Assembly (NCBI GenBank): GCA_964373855.1
Contig: CAYJWL010000002.1
Location: 1-50,941, forward strand
DNA from: CAYJWL01 sp964373855
GTDB lineage: Bacteria > Patescibacteriota > Andersenbacteria > UBA10190
Direction: 5' to 3'
DNA: 50,941 nt
Shown here: positions 23,071-31,960 of the stretch, in pieces
Numbering within the stretch: position 1 is the first letter of the stretch
How the letters are laid out: each line of letters begins with the position of its first letter
Notes under the pieces: generated by a model
The model's database searches: none
The model's input: only the letters and a program-made list of their open reading frames with translations
Told to the model about the DNA's origin: nothing
Made by a program: the position numbers and the translations under genes

Positions 23071-23217
23071 ATGATGACATACTTAGATGGTGAAGGAGAC
23101 GACATGGGCGGAAACGGCGATGACGCTGGCGCACCCTCCACTCCAGCCCCAGCACCAGATGAAGAAAAAGGCGGCGATATGGGAGGCGGCGAGGACACCT
23201 CCGGCGGCGCCATGTAA
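23071..23217 (+). CDS. Small acidic Gly/Asp-rich protein
   Basis: This 48-residue frame starts MMTYLDGEGDDMGGNGDD and ends GGGEDTSGGAM. An ideal Shine-Dalgarno AAAGGAGGTGA (23054-23064) sits just before the ATG, and a strong terminator follows, so it is very probably translated. The product is strongly acidic, with no hydrophobic segment and no Cys. I do not recognise it; composition suggests an unstructured polypeptide. Confidence 0.75.
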   Translation: MMTYLDGEGDDMGGNGDDAGAPSTPAPAPDEEKGGDMGGGEDTSGGAM

Positions 23218-23315
23218 TTGACTCATTCGACGGCGCTATGCGCCGCTTCGGGTCAATCGCAGCAAACTCCGGCTCTCCAGCCGGAGTGAGTTGAAGATTG
23301 ACTTCGAGAAATACA

Positions 23316-23345
23316 AAAACTCCCCGGACTAACGGGGAGTTTTTG
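23316..23345. terminator. Bidirectional intrinsic terminator
   Basis: AAAAACTCCCCG and CGGGGAGTTTTT form a stem with a short loop and U-runs on both strands. It ends the small acidic gene on the plus strand and the pilin operon (last gene ends at 23375) on the minus strand. Confidence 0.9.
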
Positions 23346-23374
23346 TATGCAACGGTCCTTTTAATATCATACAC

Positions 23375-24142
23375 TCATGTACGCGCTCGCAGCACAGACA
23401 AAAACCTGGATACCGATGGCATGTTAAATTGTTTTAAGAATGCTGGCCACAAATAAACTGCAAACACAACCAGCGGCAGCAACAAAGCAAGCGTGTTGTA
23501 CCAGTAATGAAGATTGATAAGACCAATGCCGAAAACTGAATCAACTATTCCGGCGCAAGGTTCACAAGCTCTATCCAGATGGCGAATGAGACGCACTTCA
23601 TGCTCAATGGTGTGCCATCCCTGCAGCAACAATACGCTGCCGAGCAGGAGCTTGTCAGGCAACCAAGCAACTCTACGTTCGCGCCTAATGTGATGTATCA
23701 AGAGCCAGACCATGTATACAAGCAGCGCAAAATACAGGGCATTAAAAATGAAGTGATTCCACTCAATATTTGCGAACCAAAGAATGCCCAAAGCCTCCTG
23801 TCTCGGCAAGCCAAGAATCCAATATTGATATACTTGAGCTACGTGTTCAATGTAATGACCAACTTGAAGGGCAATCGCAACTGCCACAATCCACCACAGC
23901 CGCGCCTGTATCTTGCGCTGTAAGGCGCATTTATTACCCCGTTTTCCATCAATGCAGTAGCTCAAAACATATACCAGTCCCCCAAAGACAAGAGCATGCA
24001 TGACCACAAAGATCCAGAATAAAAAGTCAGAGAAAAGGTAGAGCGGCATGCCTGCTGCACTGGCAGACACGGTTTCAGGAAAGACCGCAACTACAACTAA
24101 CATCACTAAAACCAGCGACATAAATATTTTCTTCACTCTCAT
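23375..24142 (-). CDS. Multi-pass membrane protein with paired HxxEH motifs
   Basis: The 255-residue product has an N-terminal signal-like helix (MSLVLVMLVVVAVFPETVSA) and about six further membrane helices. Two of them carry similar motifs, GHYIEHVAQVYQYW and GWHTIEHEVRLIRH, and further His residues occur in NIEWNHFIFN and NLHYWYN. Such placement suggests a metal or heme site in the membrane, but I do not recognise the family. Its start overlaps the upstream prepilin gene by 4 bp. Confidence 0.65.
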   Translation of the reverse strand: MRVKKIFMSLVLVMLVVVAVFPETVSASAAGMPLYLFSDFLFWIFVVMHALVFGGLVYVLSYCIDGKRGNKCALQRKIQARLWWIVAVAIALQVGHYIEHVAQVYQYWILGLPRQEALGILWFANIEWNHFIFNALYFALLVYMVWLLIHHIRRERRVAWLPDKLLLGSVLLLQGWHTIEHEVRLIRHLDRACEPCAGIVDSVFGIGLINLHYWYNTLALLLPLVVFAVYLWPAFLKQFNMPSVSRFLSVLRART

Positions 24143-25083
24143 GGGACCGGCGCCAAGGGCTCAAACTGAATCTGGTCGATCTGTGCGGAGGTTGTTACTG
24201 GGCACGGGTGATCAATAATTGAGCCCCCGAGAGGAAATGCACACACCGGCTTAAAATTAAAGACTCGCACCTGCGCTCCCGGACTCACCTTGCTGTCCGC
24301 TGTGGCGTAGTACAGCGTAACTGGCCGCTGACCAAACAGGCCGATGTACTGCCCCGTGCCCGAGGCAGCCTTGAGCGTTATCGGCTCATCGGTGCAGCTA
24401 TTTGTGTTCGGCAGGATGCCGGGCACTAAAGTTTTGCTCTCCATATCTGCCAAAAGATGGGCAGACGAGGAGTTTGTATTATTGACCTCGACAGTCGCTT
24501 CCCAGTCGAATGTAAACTGATAGACACACTCGCGTCGCCCGCCGACCTGCACCTGTGCAGTATTCGCCTTCTGATCACTCGAGCAGGCAGCTTCTGTCTC
24601 CGTCACAGCCAGATCAGGCAGCGGCTCTATTAGATCAGCAACGTTACAGAAGACCGGCGGCGGCAGAGGCAAGTCGGGAGCAACTGACGTCACCAACCTA
24701 ATCGACCGGGTAACGCCTGCCGCGGATTGCCAGGACACTTCTACTTTAACAGTTTGACGGCCCAAGATATCACCTTGAGATGGAACAGCCGCGGTCTTTA
24801 CAGCATAAGACAAACCGTTGCGCCCCACAGTTTCCAACGGCGGGACCTGACCGGCGGAGGCAGCCGACAGGGTTCTTATACGTTCAATGTGTTCATTAGC
24901 AATCCCCAAGGCTACTACTTGGCGTTCGGCATCAACTCCCGTGCGAATGCTAACCATATACAAACCGGTAATACCAATGGCAAACGTGGCCAGCACAAAA
25001 GCGGCAACGAGAAGCTCGAGGTAAGAGAAACCACTGGCAGCTGAAGGCGATAAAGCCATAGGGCGCGCTTTAGAGCTTAACAA
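24139..25083 (-). CDS. Type IV prepilin-like minor pilin
   Basis: The 314-residue product has a class III signal, ASG|FSYLELLVAAFVLATF, with the conserved Glu at +5, processed by prepilin peptidase. The rest is a beta-rich extracellular domain. The first in-frame ATG gives eight extra residues; the second (MALSPSAASG) is also possible. It lies third in a run of prepilin-like genes on the minus strand and directly follows the vWA-containing one. Confidence 0.82.
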   Translation of the reverse strand: MLSSKARPMALSPSAASGFSYLELLVAAFVLATFAIGITGLYMVSIRTGVDAERQVVALGIANEHIERIRTLSAASAGQVPPLETVGRNGLSYAVKTAAVPSQGDILGRQTVKVEVSWQSAAGVTRSIRLVTSVAPDLPLPPPVFCNVADLIEPLPDLAVTETEAACSSDQKANTAQVQVGGRRECVYQFTFDWEATVEVNNTNSSSAHLLADMESKTLVPGILPNTNSCTDEPITLKAASGTGQYIGLFGQRPVTLYYATADSKVSPGAQVRVFNFKPVCAFPLGGSIIDHPCPVTTSAQIDQIQFEPLAPVP

Positions 25084-26436
25084 TCATACAGCTGCCTGCG
25101 GCACAGGACAGAAATTCAGCAATAGGTCCAAGATGGCGCGGATCATGTGAGATATCATAGTAGCGCAAAACAGATGACGGGTTGCTCCCGACGGACCAGG
25201 ATTCGGGGAAACAATTTCCGCAAAAAACTGGGTCATAAAATTTGAAGTATTATCGGCTGGCATATGAGCAACGCCGAATATTTCAATACCTGCTGCCTTG
25301 GCGGCATCAGCTTTAGCACGAATCTGCGCTTGTTGATCCAATATAGCTTGTGTTGGCTGCCGGCCTGGCATTATACCCCACCCAGCATCAGAAGCAATAA
25401 AGGCTATGATCTTGTGTGCTGAAGCTCGCCCGTTTTTAGTAAGAAACTCATGTGCCGCGCCGATGCCATTGCCTAAGTCTCCCTTACTGCTGATAAAATT
25501 AGCGCTGAAGATTGATTCTGGAATCGGGCGAGCGGCATCACTAAAACCAAAGCACCCTTGGCCAGAACCAGACACTGAATCACAGAAGCCAAACTGGCTA
25601 AAATCACTGGTAAACGGTACTTCCACTTTTGAATCGCTGTCTGAATACTGCATGGCTGCTATGCGCACGTTACCGGTAATATCAGCCAGCGGCTGGTTGA
25701 ACCGGTGTAACACAAGTGCCTCACCAATAAATTTCCAGCGCTGCTCATAAAACCACCCTCCAGCATCAACGACCAAAACAATATCAACCGGCTGGCTGCA
25801 CGAAAGGGGTTCAACACCCGGCGAAGGTGCTGGTGTCGGAATCGGCACAGGCCCCCCGACTTTAATAAGTCTTGGACTGGCCGCCGTCTTAACACTAACT
25901 GCGTCCGGTTGGGTATTAAGATCAGTATCGATAATCAAGTTGATTCCTACTATTGAGTTTTCCGGCGGAGCGGCTGGTTCGTAAGAGAAAAGAGGCACAT
26001 TCTGCAAACCGTTTCTGACACTGGCTGCCAAGACATGGGAGGTAGCAGTCGCTGGATCAAAGCTGCCATCCGGACCTCGTGGAATAGCAGATTCCACCAG
26101 TTCTGAACCTTGTAGAGAGTAGGTGACCTTTTGGATCAAATTGCTATCTCCTCGGCGGGTGTACAACGTAAGCTGCTGGTCATTGCTTGCTTCGGGCACA
26201 ATCCATGCAGTGTCTGTATCCGGGTCTTGTGCATTGCGGATAGCCTGTTCAATACGCTTAATATTGGTCCGTGCGTCCTCGGTGATCCGCTGCTGCTCTG
26301 CCACCTGACGGGAAAGAACATTGTCCCTCGCAAGCAGAATGATCACACCCCCGATAACAAAAATACCGGCTCCAATAGCTACGAGAAGCTCAATAAGTGT
26401 GAGGCCTGATGTAGTTCGACGGGAAGTGCGCAGCAT
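25084..26436 (-). CDS. PilW-like prepilin fused to a von Willebrand factor A domain
   Basis: The 450-residue product starts MLRTSRRTTSG|LTLIELLVAI, a class III prepilin leader, with a pilin-like part to about residue 200 and a vWA-like domain after it: PVDIVLVVDAGGWFYEQRWKFI, VRIAAMQYSDSDSKVEVPF, a Cys-containing loop, LGNGIGAAHEFL, and KIIAFIASDAGWG. The usual DxSxS metal site reads DAGGW, so metal binding may be altered. The domain probably sits at the pilus tip and may bind a surface. It abuts the next prepilin gene. Confidence 0.82.
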   Translation of the reverse strand: MLRTSRRTTSGLTLIELLVAIGAGIFVIGGVIILLARDNVLSRQVAEQQRITEDARTNIKRIEQAIRNAQDPDTDTAWIVPEASNDQQLTLYTRRGDSNLIQKVTYSLQGSELVESAIPRGPDGSFDPATATSHVLAASVRNGLQNVPLFSYEPAAPPENSIVGINLIIDTDLNTQPDAVSVKTAASPRLIKVGGPVPIPTPAPSPGVEPLSCSQPVDIVLVVDAGGWFYEQRWKFIGEALVLHRFNQPLADITGNVRIAAMQYSDSDSKVEVPFTSDFSQFGFCDSVSGSGQGCFGFSDAARPIPESIFSANFISSKGDLGNGIGAAHEFLTKNGRASAHKIIAFIASDAGWGIMPGRQPTQAILDQQAQIRAKADAAKAAGIEIFGVAHMPADNTSNFMTQFFAEIVSPNPGPSGATRHLFCATMISHMIRAILDLLLNFCPVPQAAV

Positions 26437-26463
26437 AAAAAATCAATCAGTTACTCATCCAAC

Positions 26464-26988
26464 TCATCCTGGGGCCGATTTCGATGCGCAATCGGGCAAA
26501 GTTGCAGCCTGCTTCAGTGCAGCACCGCACACTACAGAACCATTGTCTTGCCACGTGCGCTTGTACACACCGGCAACTGATGTTTCAGTAATTTCCAATG
26601 TGATCTGATGGCAGGCATTTGAAGAGGCTGACGGTGCCCCAGTGGCACTTGCCTGTAGAGCATTGGCTGGGCTAGCTGCGAACGCAACAGAGAACACGCC
26701 AGCTACACTTTCAGTTTCCGGATCCGTCAGCGTCTGCACCATCGCCCCGTGAGAGAGCAGCTCTTTAGGCTCACAAGCACCGCTGGAAAGCAATGCAAAA
26801 GCTAACTCACTGCCGGCTTCAGCAGCATGAAAAGCCTGGGCATCATTAAGCTGGCGTGAGATTGCCCTTTTTTGCGTCACAATCAAACCGGCGCCGGCTA
26901 TGGCCAGAATAAGAATAGAACCAAGCAAGACGAGTGTCAGGGAGAGGATGAAGCCACTCTGTCTGGATGTTAGGAAGGATCTCTTCAT
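26464..26988 (-). CDS. PilX-like prepilin
   Basis: The 174-residue product has RQSG|FILSLTLVLLGSILILAIAGAG followed by AQAFHAAEAGSELA, a pattern typical of PilX-type minor pilins, which lack the usual Glu at +5. It is first in the minor-pilin run 26988 to 24139. Three Cys in the C-terminal part could form a disulfide. Confidence 0.78.
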   Translation of the reverse strand: MKRSFLTSRQSGFILSLTLVLLGSILILAIAGAGLIVTQKRAISRQLNDAQAFHAAEAGSELAFALLSSGACEPKELLSHGAMVQTLTDPETESVAGVFSVAFAASPANALQASATGAPSASSNACHQITLEITETSVAGVYKRTWQDNGSVVCGAALKQAATLPDCASKSAPG

Positions 26989-27030
26989 GCAAGTGTATTG
27001 TACATCGGTTCGTGACCTACCTAAAAGGCG

Positions 27031-27750
27031 TTACAGCATCAACGTGTAGCCGTATAGCCGCAACCACTTTCGATGTTGCTCGTATTCCGGCTCAAGCCGA
27101 GTCACCACACCCCAGTAGGCAGGAGAGTGTTTAGAATGTTTCAAATGTGCCACCTCATGAGCTACTACATACCGCGCCACCTGCGGCGGGCCCAAAGCCA
27201 GGCGCCACTGAAAAGTCAATGCGCCCTTTGTTCGATTACAACTTCCCCATTGGCTTTTGGTGTTTAAGATTTTCACCGAAGTCACGCGCGCATTGATTGT
27301 AGCCGCTAACCTAATCGCCTCGCCGACAAACCAGTCGCGGCTGCGCTGCCGGTACCAGCGCTCAAGTAGAGTCCTAACCACGCTTTGCTGATTTGCCAGC
27401 ACTGCAACAGTCACACCGTCATCGCTCACTCGTTTTCGTTTGCGCGTACTCTGAAGATCAAGGCGCAATCTGTACTCTTGGCCGAAGTAGGGCAGAGAGG
27501 CCCCAGACGTAAGATTGCGCTTGGGCACAGCTTGTTGAAGAGCTTTGTTTTTCTTAAGCATGCGGCGCAGCCACTCTTCTTTTTCCATCACAAACCGCTC
27601 GGCCTCGCGGTAAGCTGCATACCACGGCACAACTACTTCAATGGAACCATCAACCTCCACATGCAGGATGATATTCTTCGCCCGCCGGCTGCGGCGCAGC
27701 TTGTACTGACGAGGCTGCCCATCTAAAAAGACTATACGATCGGATGCCAT
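27031..27750 (-). CDS. YgjP/DUF45-type zinc metallopeptidase-like protein
   Basis: The 239-residue product contains the family pattern QYKLRRSRRAKNIILHV, KSQWGSCNRTKGALTFQWRLAL and the zinc site VAHEVAHLKHSKHSPAYW (HExxH). These proteins have a zincin-like fold; some bacterial members sit with restriction-modification loci, though none is seen here. The start is ATG at 27750; the upstream extension is hydrophobic and not part of the family. It is divergent from the next gene by 18 bp. Confidence 0.88.
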   Translation of the reverse strand: MASDRIVFLDGQPRQYKLRRSRRAKNIILHVEVDGSIEVVVPWYAAYREAERFVMEKEEWLRRMLKKNKALQQAVPKRNLTSGASLPYFGQEYRLRLDLQSTRKRKRVSDDGVTVAVLANQQSVVRTLLERWYRQRSRDWFVGEAIRLAATINARVTSVKILNTKSQWGSCNRTKGALTFQWRLALGPPQVARYVVAHEVAHLKHSKHSPAYWGVVTRLEPEYEQHRKWLRLYGYTLML

Positions 27751-27768
27751 GCTGTTACAGTAAACGAG

Positions 27769-28101
27769 GTGTTTAAACTTTGGAAAAAGCAAGGTAAGAG
27801 CGAGGATGCCGCCGGCCGGCAATGGGATGAGAAAGCCAAGCAGGCATTGGATCAGGCAGTTGCCCAGGCGCCGGTACCAAAAATGCTCAAAGGCCAAGTC
27901 AGGCAGCGTTTAGCTAAAGCCGCAGAAGCAGAAGCGCAAAAAAATGGGCGGACCCAAGTTACACCGGAAGATTTAATGGCCGGACTGCTGGCTCACCTGC
28001 CCGTTGATGTGCGCAATCAAATTGAGCAGGCGGCCAAACAGGGACCGGAAGGCCTTAAGAAACTGCAAAAGAATTTCGGCAAGAACCCCGGCTTTCGCTA
28101 A
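27769..28101 (+). CDS. Small helical protein with PCP_red-like domain
   Basis: The 110-residue product begins with GTG (MFKLWKKQGKSED) and contains VPKMLKGQVRQRLAKAAEAEAQKNGRTQVTPEDL. This resembles the small PCP_red domain found at the end of light-independent protochlorophyllide reductase subunits and in stand-alone proteins of non-photosynthetic bacteria, where its role is unknown. The GTG is close to a GAGG, which is poor spacing, so the start is uncertain. Confidence 0.6.
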   Translation: MFKLWKKQGKSEDAAGRQWDEKAKQALDQAVAQAPVPKMLKGQVRQRLAKAAEAEAQKNGRTQVTPEDLMAGLLAHLPVDVRNQIEQAAKQGPEGLKKLQKNFGKNPGFR

Positions 28102-28168
28102 GGCTCCCGCCGCCGCTTAAGCTATGGCGGACAAGCCGGCAGGCGCAGTAATCTTCCACTCGTTCAGA

Positions 28169-28990
28169 TCACTTGCCTCTCCTGCGCTTTAAGCTCCTAT
28201 ATATCTTTTCCGCGCGGATAAAATCTTGTTTATCGTCGAGATCGGTGCTCGTGCTCGGATCAAGGACATAGCCATGGAGATTTTCCCCCCAAACATTGTC
28301 ATATTTCAAACACTCGGGCCGCAGGATATACTTGCGCCTTGTGATATCAACCTGCCCGTCCTGAAAGAAAATCGGGAATATTTTTTGAATCTGCTGGCGC
28401 GGCTGATCCGGCCCGCGCAGCTTTCTGAAATTATTTTTGAAATCAGCTAACAACTCCAATTTCCCAGCGCTGCCGACTTTTGCTGGATGTTTATGGTGCG
28501 CCCTGTCAAACCACCACATCTTATATGGATGCAGGGGAGTTGGCACTATGCTTTTAATCCCATCCACCCTCGGATTTTTCAGCATGTGGGCAATCATATT
28601 GTCGATATCGTTGGGAAAACGAAGCGGACTTGTCGGCCGCAAGTTTACTAACAATTCCGGCTTCCAGCCGAATTCCTCTTCCATCCACGTAACCGCATGA
28701 TGATAAAATCCAGCGTCTCCGCTCGTGGGCTGGGAATATTTTTTTGGCCGGGGTGCCGCCAAAGCTCCCAGCTTTTCCGCTTGAGCCGCAATTTTTTTAT
28801 CTTCCGTTGAAACAATCACCACATCAATTTTTTCTGCCTGAAAAGCCACATCAACCGCCCATTCCAGCAGCGTCTTCCCGCCAAACTCCTGCAGGTTTTT
28901 ATATGGAATGCTCTGCTTGCCCCCTCGCGCAGGAACAATCGCCGCAACTCTTACGGGCTTTCTCTTTGGATTCTTTTTAGCTCGTGCCAT
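28169..28990 (-). CDS. neuA: Acylneuraminate/nonulosonate cytidylyltransferase family protein
   Basis: The product (273 residues from ATG 28990) starts with a basic stretch and has the CMP-sugar synthetase signature VAAIVPARGGKQSIPYKNLQEFGG, VIVSTEDKKIA and LLVNLRPTSPLR. It would activate a sialic-acid-like sugar with CTP. The C-terminal part is longer than minimal NeuA. It belongs with the NeuB-domain gene 6 kb away. The usual RGGSKG loop reads RGGKQS. Confidence 0.83.
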   Translation of the reverse strand: MARAKKNPKRKPVRVAAIVPARGGKQSIPYKNLQEFGGKTLLEWAVDVAFQAEKIDVVIVSTEDKKIAAQAEKLGALAAPRPKKYSQPTSGDAGFYHHAVTWMEEEFGWKPELLVNLRPTSPLRFPNDIDNMIAHMLKNPRVDGIKSIVPTPLHPYKMWWFDRAHHKHPAKVGSAGKLELLADFKNNFRKLRGPDQPRQQIQKIFPIFFQDGQVDITRRKYILRPECLKYDNVWGENLHGYVLDPSTSTDLDDKQDFIRAEKIYRSLKRRRGK

Positions 28991-29077
28991 ATCATTGGTA
29001 GATAGCATGCTTGAATAAAAAACACAAAGCATGATGTTGAAAATGACGTACTGGAAATCAATAATGGAGGTTTGAAG

Positions 29078-29608
29078 ATGATCTTTCGTGTACTTTCAAT
29101 AGGCAACATCCGTCATCCTGAAACATATCAGGAGCTGGAGAAAAATCAGGTTTGGGCAAAAGCCTTTGAATGGCTTAGAGAAAACGTGGGAAAATTCCCC
29201 GAATCGCTTGCACCAATCGAGCTTCACGGACAAACGTTGCGGGCGCTTCCGCAACTTGTGAACCTCAAATCGCGGGATGAGCAGGTAGCTGAACGCGGCT
29301 TTGAGGCTCACCGCCGGGAAGTTGATTTGCAAATCTGCATCGAGGGCAGCGAGCGGATTGAATGGTTGCCGCTGGCAGCAGTGGAGAGCAATGTCGAAAA
29401 GGAATACGACTCGGAAAAAGACTTTGCTCTCTACGTTGCTCCGCAAAAAGCGGGCGGCATCGTGCTCATGCCCGGCGACTTCGTCATCTTCTTTCCGGAA
29501 CACGCCCACCTGCCCGGCATCCGCTGGGTGGATCTGCAAACGAAAAAATTCGTCATTAAGGCAGATCTTGATCTTTTAGCACACGGGCTTACTTCATGGC
29601 CCAGATAA
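29078..29608 (+). CDS. YhcH/YjgK/YiaL-family protein
   Basis: The 176-residue product has the cupin-like family core: ELHGQTLRALPQLVNLKSR, AHRREVDLQICIEGSERIEWLP, GIVLMPGDFVIFFPEHAHLPGI. YhcH-type proteins are linked to sialic acid and other sugar metabolism, which fits this neighbourhood. GGAGG lies 7 nt before the ATG at 29078, favouring it over an upstream TTG. A terminator follows immediately. Confidence 0.85.
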   Translation: MIFRVLSIGNIRHPETYQELEKNQVWAKAFEWLRENVGKFPESLAPIELHGQTLRALPQLVNLKSRDEQVAERGFEAHRREVDLQICIEGSERIEWLPLAAVESNVEKEYDSEKDFALYVAPQKAGGIVLMPGDFVIFFPEHAHLPGIRWVDLQTKKFVIKADLDLLAHGLTSWPR

Positions 29609-29611
29609 AAA

Positions 29612-29654
29612 AACAGCCCCGTGCGAACGCCAGTTCACATCGGGGCTTTTTCTG
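29612..29654 (+). terminator. Intrinsic terminator after the YhcH-like gene
   Basis: AGCCCCGTG pairs with CAC-AT-CGGGGCT across a 12-nt loop and is followed by TTTTTCTG. Confidence 0.85.
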
Positions 29655-29657
29655 TTT

Positions 29658-29941
29658 AAAGATCTCCCAAGCTAATCCTGCAGCCTTCGGTGGCCGAGCG
29701 ACGGATCATTTCCATCGCCTTGACAACCAGCAAATAGCGGTCGGGCGGATAGGGGTTCGGGCCTTCTCTCTGCACAGCTGCCGCGAACATCTCAAGCAAA
29801 AAGATCTCCCAAGCTAATCCTGCAGCCTTCGGTGGCCGAGCGACGGATCATTTCCATCGCCTTGACAACCAGCAAATAGCGGTCGGGCGGATAGGGGTTC
29901 GGGCCTTCTCTCTGCACAGCTGCCGCGAACATCTCAAGCAA
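29658..29941. repeat. 142-bp direct tandem duplication of a gene end
   Basis: The sequence from 29658 repeats with a period of 142 bp from 29800, apparently without change. The second copy is the real 3' end of the Gfo/Idh/MocA gene; the first is a leftover fragment lying against the YhcH-gene terminator. Because of the duplication the gene now ends GDLFA-stop, whereas the far copy would end GDL-stop. Confidence 0.9.
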
Positions 29942-30814
29942 GTGGAATGTCGGATTCATATCGGGATCGGCTAGCGCTTGCGCCTCTTGCCCGGCCTCAA
30001 TCTGCCAAACTCCCGGGAGTTTAATGCGCTGCCACTTGCCTGCCATACGTTTGCGGATAAAGAGGTTCTCCAGAAATCCGCCGCGAGCCAGCAGACTGGC
30101 CTTCGTGCCATCAAGGCGCAGAAAGCACCGCCGCAGACTGTATCCCTCCTTAGCTGCAGAGAGATTCAGGTGGACTGGGATACCCTGCTTGCTCATGAGC
30201 ATTGCCGATACTGGCTTACCACACATAGGCATCTCACAAACAACTGATGCCCACTCCACGTAACCAGTAAAGCGATGGATAGCAACGCTGAGCAAATGCG
30301 AGAAAATCCTCGGCAATTCCTCCTCAAGCGTCCGGCCTTTGCCGCTCATGGAGATGCTCACTAGATCGCCTAGTTCACCGTCGGTGATAATATCATGCAT
30401 CTTTAACACTGATGGGAGCCAAAGCCACTGCTCATTCACCGTGCAGATGGTGGGTTGAGTGTGACCTTCGTTCCCTTTCTCCCAGATCGCGCACAGCTCT
30501 CGTGCCCGGTCAAAAGTAGCTGCCAGCGGATTCTCACAAAACACATGGCGACCGAGCTGCAGATTCAACTCGGTTGGCTTGCGGTCCGGGCCGGTAGCAT
30601 CAATCACTACTTTCATCGGTTCCCGGAAAGCCATTGCCTGATAATCCGTATAGCAATGATCCCTCTTAAGCTTGATTGTTCGAGCGAACCAATCCAGCTT
30701 TTTTTCATCGAAGTCGCACAGCGCCACAATCGCTCCCGTCTTTTTGACAAACTCCCGATAGAATGCGCCGTGCTGCAATCCCACCAAACCGAACCTCATC
30801 TCAAGAAGGGACAT
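29792..30814 (-). CDS. Gfo/Idh/MocA-family oxidoreductase
   Basis: The 340-residue product has a Rossmann start FGLVGLQHGAFYREF, ALCDFDEKKLDWF, DATGPDRKPTELNLQLGRHVFCENPLA (ENP in place of the common EKP), then the alpha/beta C-terminal domain. Such enzymes oxidise or reduce sugars with NAD(P); here it may modify a nonulosonic-acid precursor. The last two residues and the stop are created by the 142-bp duplication. Confidence 0.85.
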   Translation of the reverse strand: MSLLEMRFGLVGLQHGAFYREFVKKTGAIVALCDFDEKKLDWFARTIKLKRDHCYTDYQAMAFREPMKVVIDATGPDRKPTELNLQLGRHVFCENPLAATFDRARELCAIWEKGNEGHTQPTICTVNEQWLWLPSVLKMHDIITDGELGDLVSISMSGKGRTLEEELPRIFSHLLSVAIHRFTGYVEWASVVCEMPMCGKPVSAMLMSKQGIPVHLNLSAAKEGYSLRRCFLRLDGTKASLLARGGFLENLFIRKRMAGKWQRIKLPGVWQIEAGQEAQALADPDMNPTFHLLEMFAAAVQREGPNPYPPDRYLLVVKAMEMIRRSATEGCRISLGDLFA

Positions 30815-30892
30815 TTCAAATTCTCCAAATTGGTAAGTGTGCTATCCTCTATCCACTGACTCGTCATAGTGCTTTATCACCAACAGAAATTG

Positions 30893-31846
30893 ATGTCAAT
30901 GAATCATGCACTTGGCAAAACCAATCTTGTCATTTCCTCCATTGGCCTTGGAACCGTCGAAATCGGCGTGGCTGATTATGCCGTCGGCCAAAAAGGACTC
31001 GTTTCCGATGCGGAAGCAATCCGGCTGCTTAAAGAAGCAGTCGAAATGGGTGTTACATATATTGATACCGCCCACGCCTATGGAGTGGCTGAAGAGCGCG
31101 TTGGAAAATCCGGTGTTGCTAACACGGAAGGAGTTGTCGTCGGCACCAAGTGCGCCCAGTTTTTGGAAAAGGGGGAAGATCCAACCGGCGCGGAGTTAGA
31201 AAAAAGAATCCGAGAGGAAATTGAAACGAGCCTGCGCAATGTAAAAGTGGATTCGCTCCAGCTGGTACAGCTTCACGGCGGATCAAAAGAACAAATCGAG
31301 CGGGGAGAGCTGATTGAGGTGATGCAAAAAATAAAAGACGAGGGGAAAGTGCAGCACGTTGGCATATCAACCCGCGGCGAGGAAGCGCCGCTGGCCGCCA
31401 TCAAGTCAGGATTTTTTGAAACGCTCCAGGTTGCATACAGCATTCTTGATCAGCGCATGGCTCCGGAAGTTTTGTCAGCCGCCAAAGAACATAATGTCGG
31501 CATCATCAATCGCTCCATATATCTTAAAGGAGTTCTAACGCCAGCTTATACGAAGTTGCCTGATTCCTTGGCGACATTAAAACAACATGCGGAAGAAGCT
31601 ACGAAAATTGCGGGGGAGCTAGGCACAAACCTACCGGCGCTGGCTATGCGGTTTGTATTATCAAATCCTGCCATTAGCGTCGCTCTCATCGGAACAACTC
31701 AAGCAGATCGTTTGCAAACAGCGCTCAATGCGGCTGAAGCAGGCCCGCTGCCCCAGGAGATTCTCGAAAAGCTGTCTCGGCTTGCTATCACGGACCCCAA
31801 ATTCATCGATCCCGCTCAATGGCCGAAGGAAACACAGACGGTGTAA
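30893..31846 (+). CDS. Aldo/keto reductase
   Basis: The 317-residue product shows the AKR barrel: SIGLGTVEIG, TYIDTAHAYGVAEERVG with catalytic Asp and Tyr, VVVGTKC with the Lys, LQLVQLHGG with the His, GKVQHVGIST, and a late NADP-binding region (SVALIGTTQADRLQTAL). Its exact substrate is unknown. The last 53 bp around its stop recur at 33126-33178. It is divergent from the Gfo/Idh gene. Confidence 0.9.
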   Translation: MSMNHALGKTNLVISSIGLGTVEIGVADYAVGQKGLVSDAEAIRLLKEAVEMGVTYIDTAHAYGVAEERVGKSGVANTEGVVVGTKCAQFLEKGEDPTGAELEKRIREEIETSLRNVKVDSLQLVQLHGGSKEQIERGELIEVMQKIKDEGKVQHVGISTRGEEAPLAAIKSGFFETLQVAYSILDQRMAPEVLSAAKEHNVGIINRSIYLKGVLTPAYTKLPDSLATLKQHAEEATKIAGELGTNLPALAMRFVLSNPAISVALIGTTQADRLQTALNAAEAGPLPQEILEKLSRLAITDPKFIDPAQWPKETQTV

Positions 31847-31848
31847 GA
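31796..31848 (+). repeat. 53-bp direct repeat, left copy
   Basis: The 3' end of the aldo/keto reductase gene, from CCCAAATTCATCGATCC through its stop, is repeated exactly at 33126-33178 in the same orientation. The two copies frame a minus-strand two-gene membrane cassette. Confidence 0.9.
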
Positions 31849-31889
31849 GGGTTGCAGGGTGTAGTGAGTAGTTTGTCTCATTTATTTCA

Positions 31890-31921
31890 ATAAAGAAAAC
31901 CCTGTCGCATTGGACAGGGTT
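31890..31921 (-). terminator. Intrinsic terminator of the two-gene membrane cassette
   Basis: AACCCTGTC and GACAGGGTT form a 9-bp stem with a 6-nt loop; on the minus strand it is followed by TTTCTTTATT. Confidence 0.8.
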
Positions 31922-31960
31922 GGGGTACAAAGAACAGATTTGCCAGCATCGGGTTGGTTG

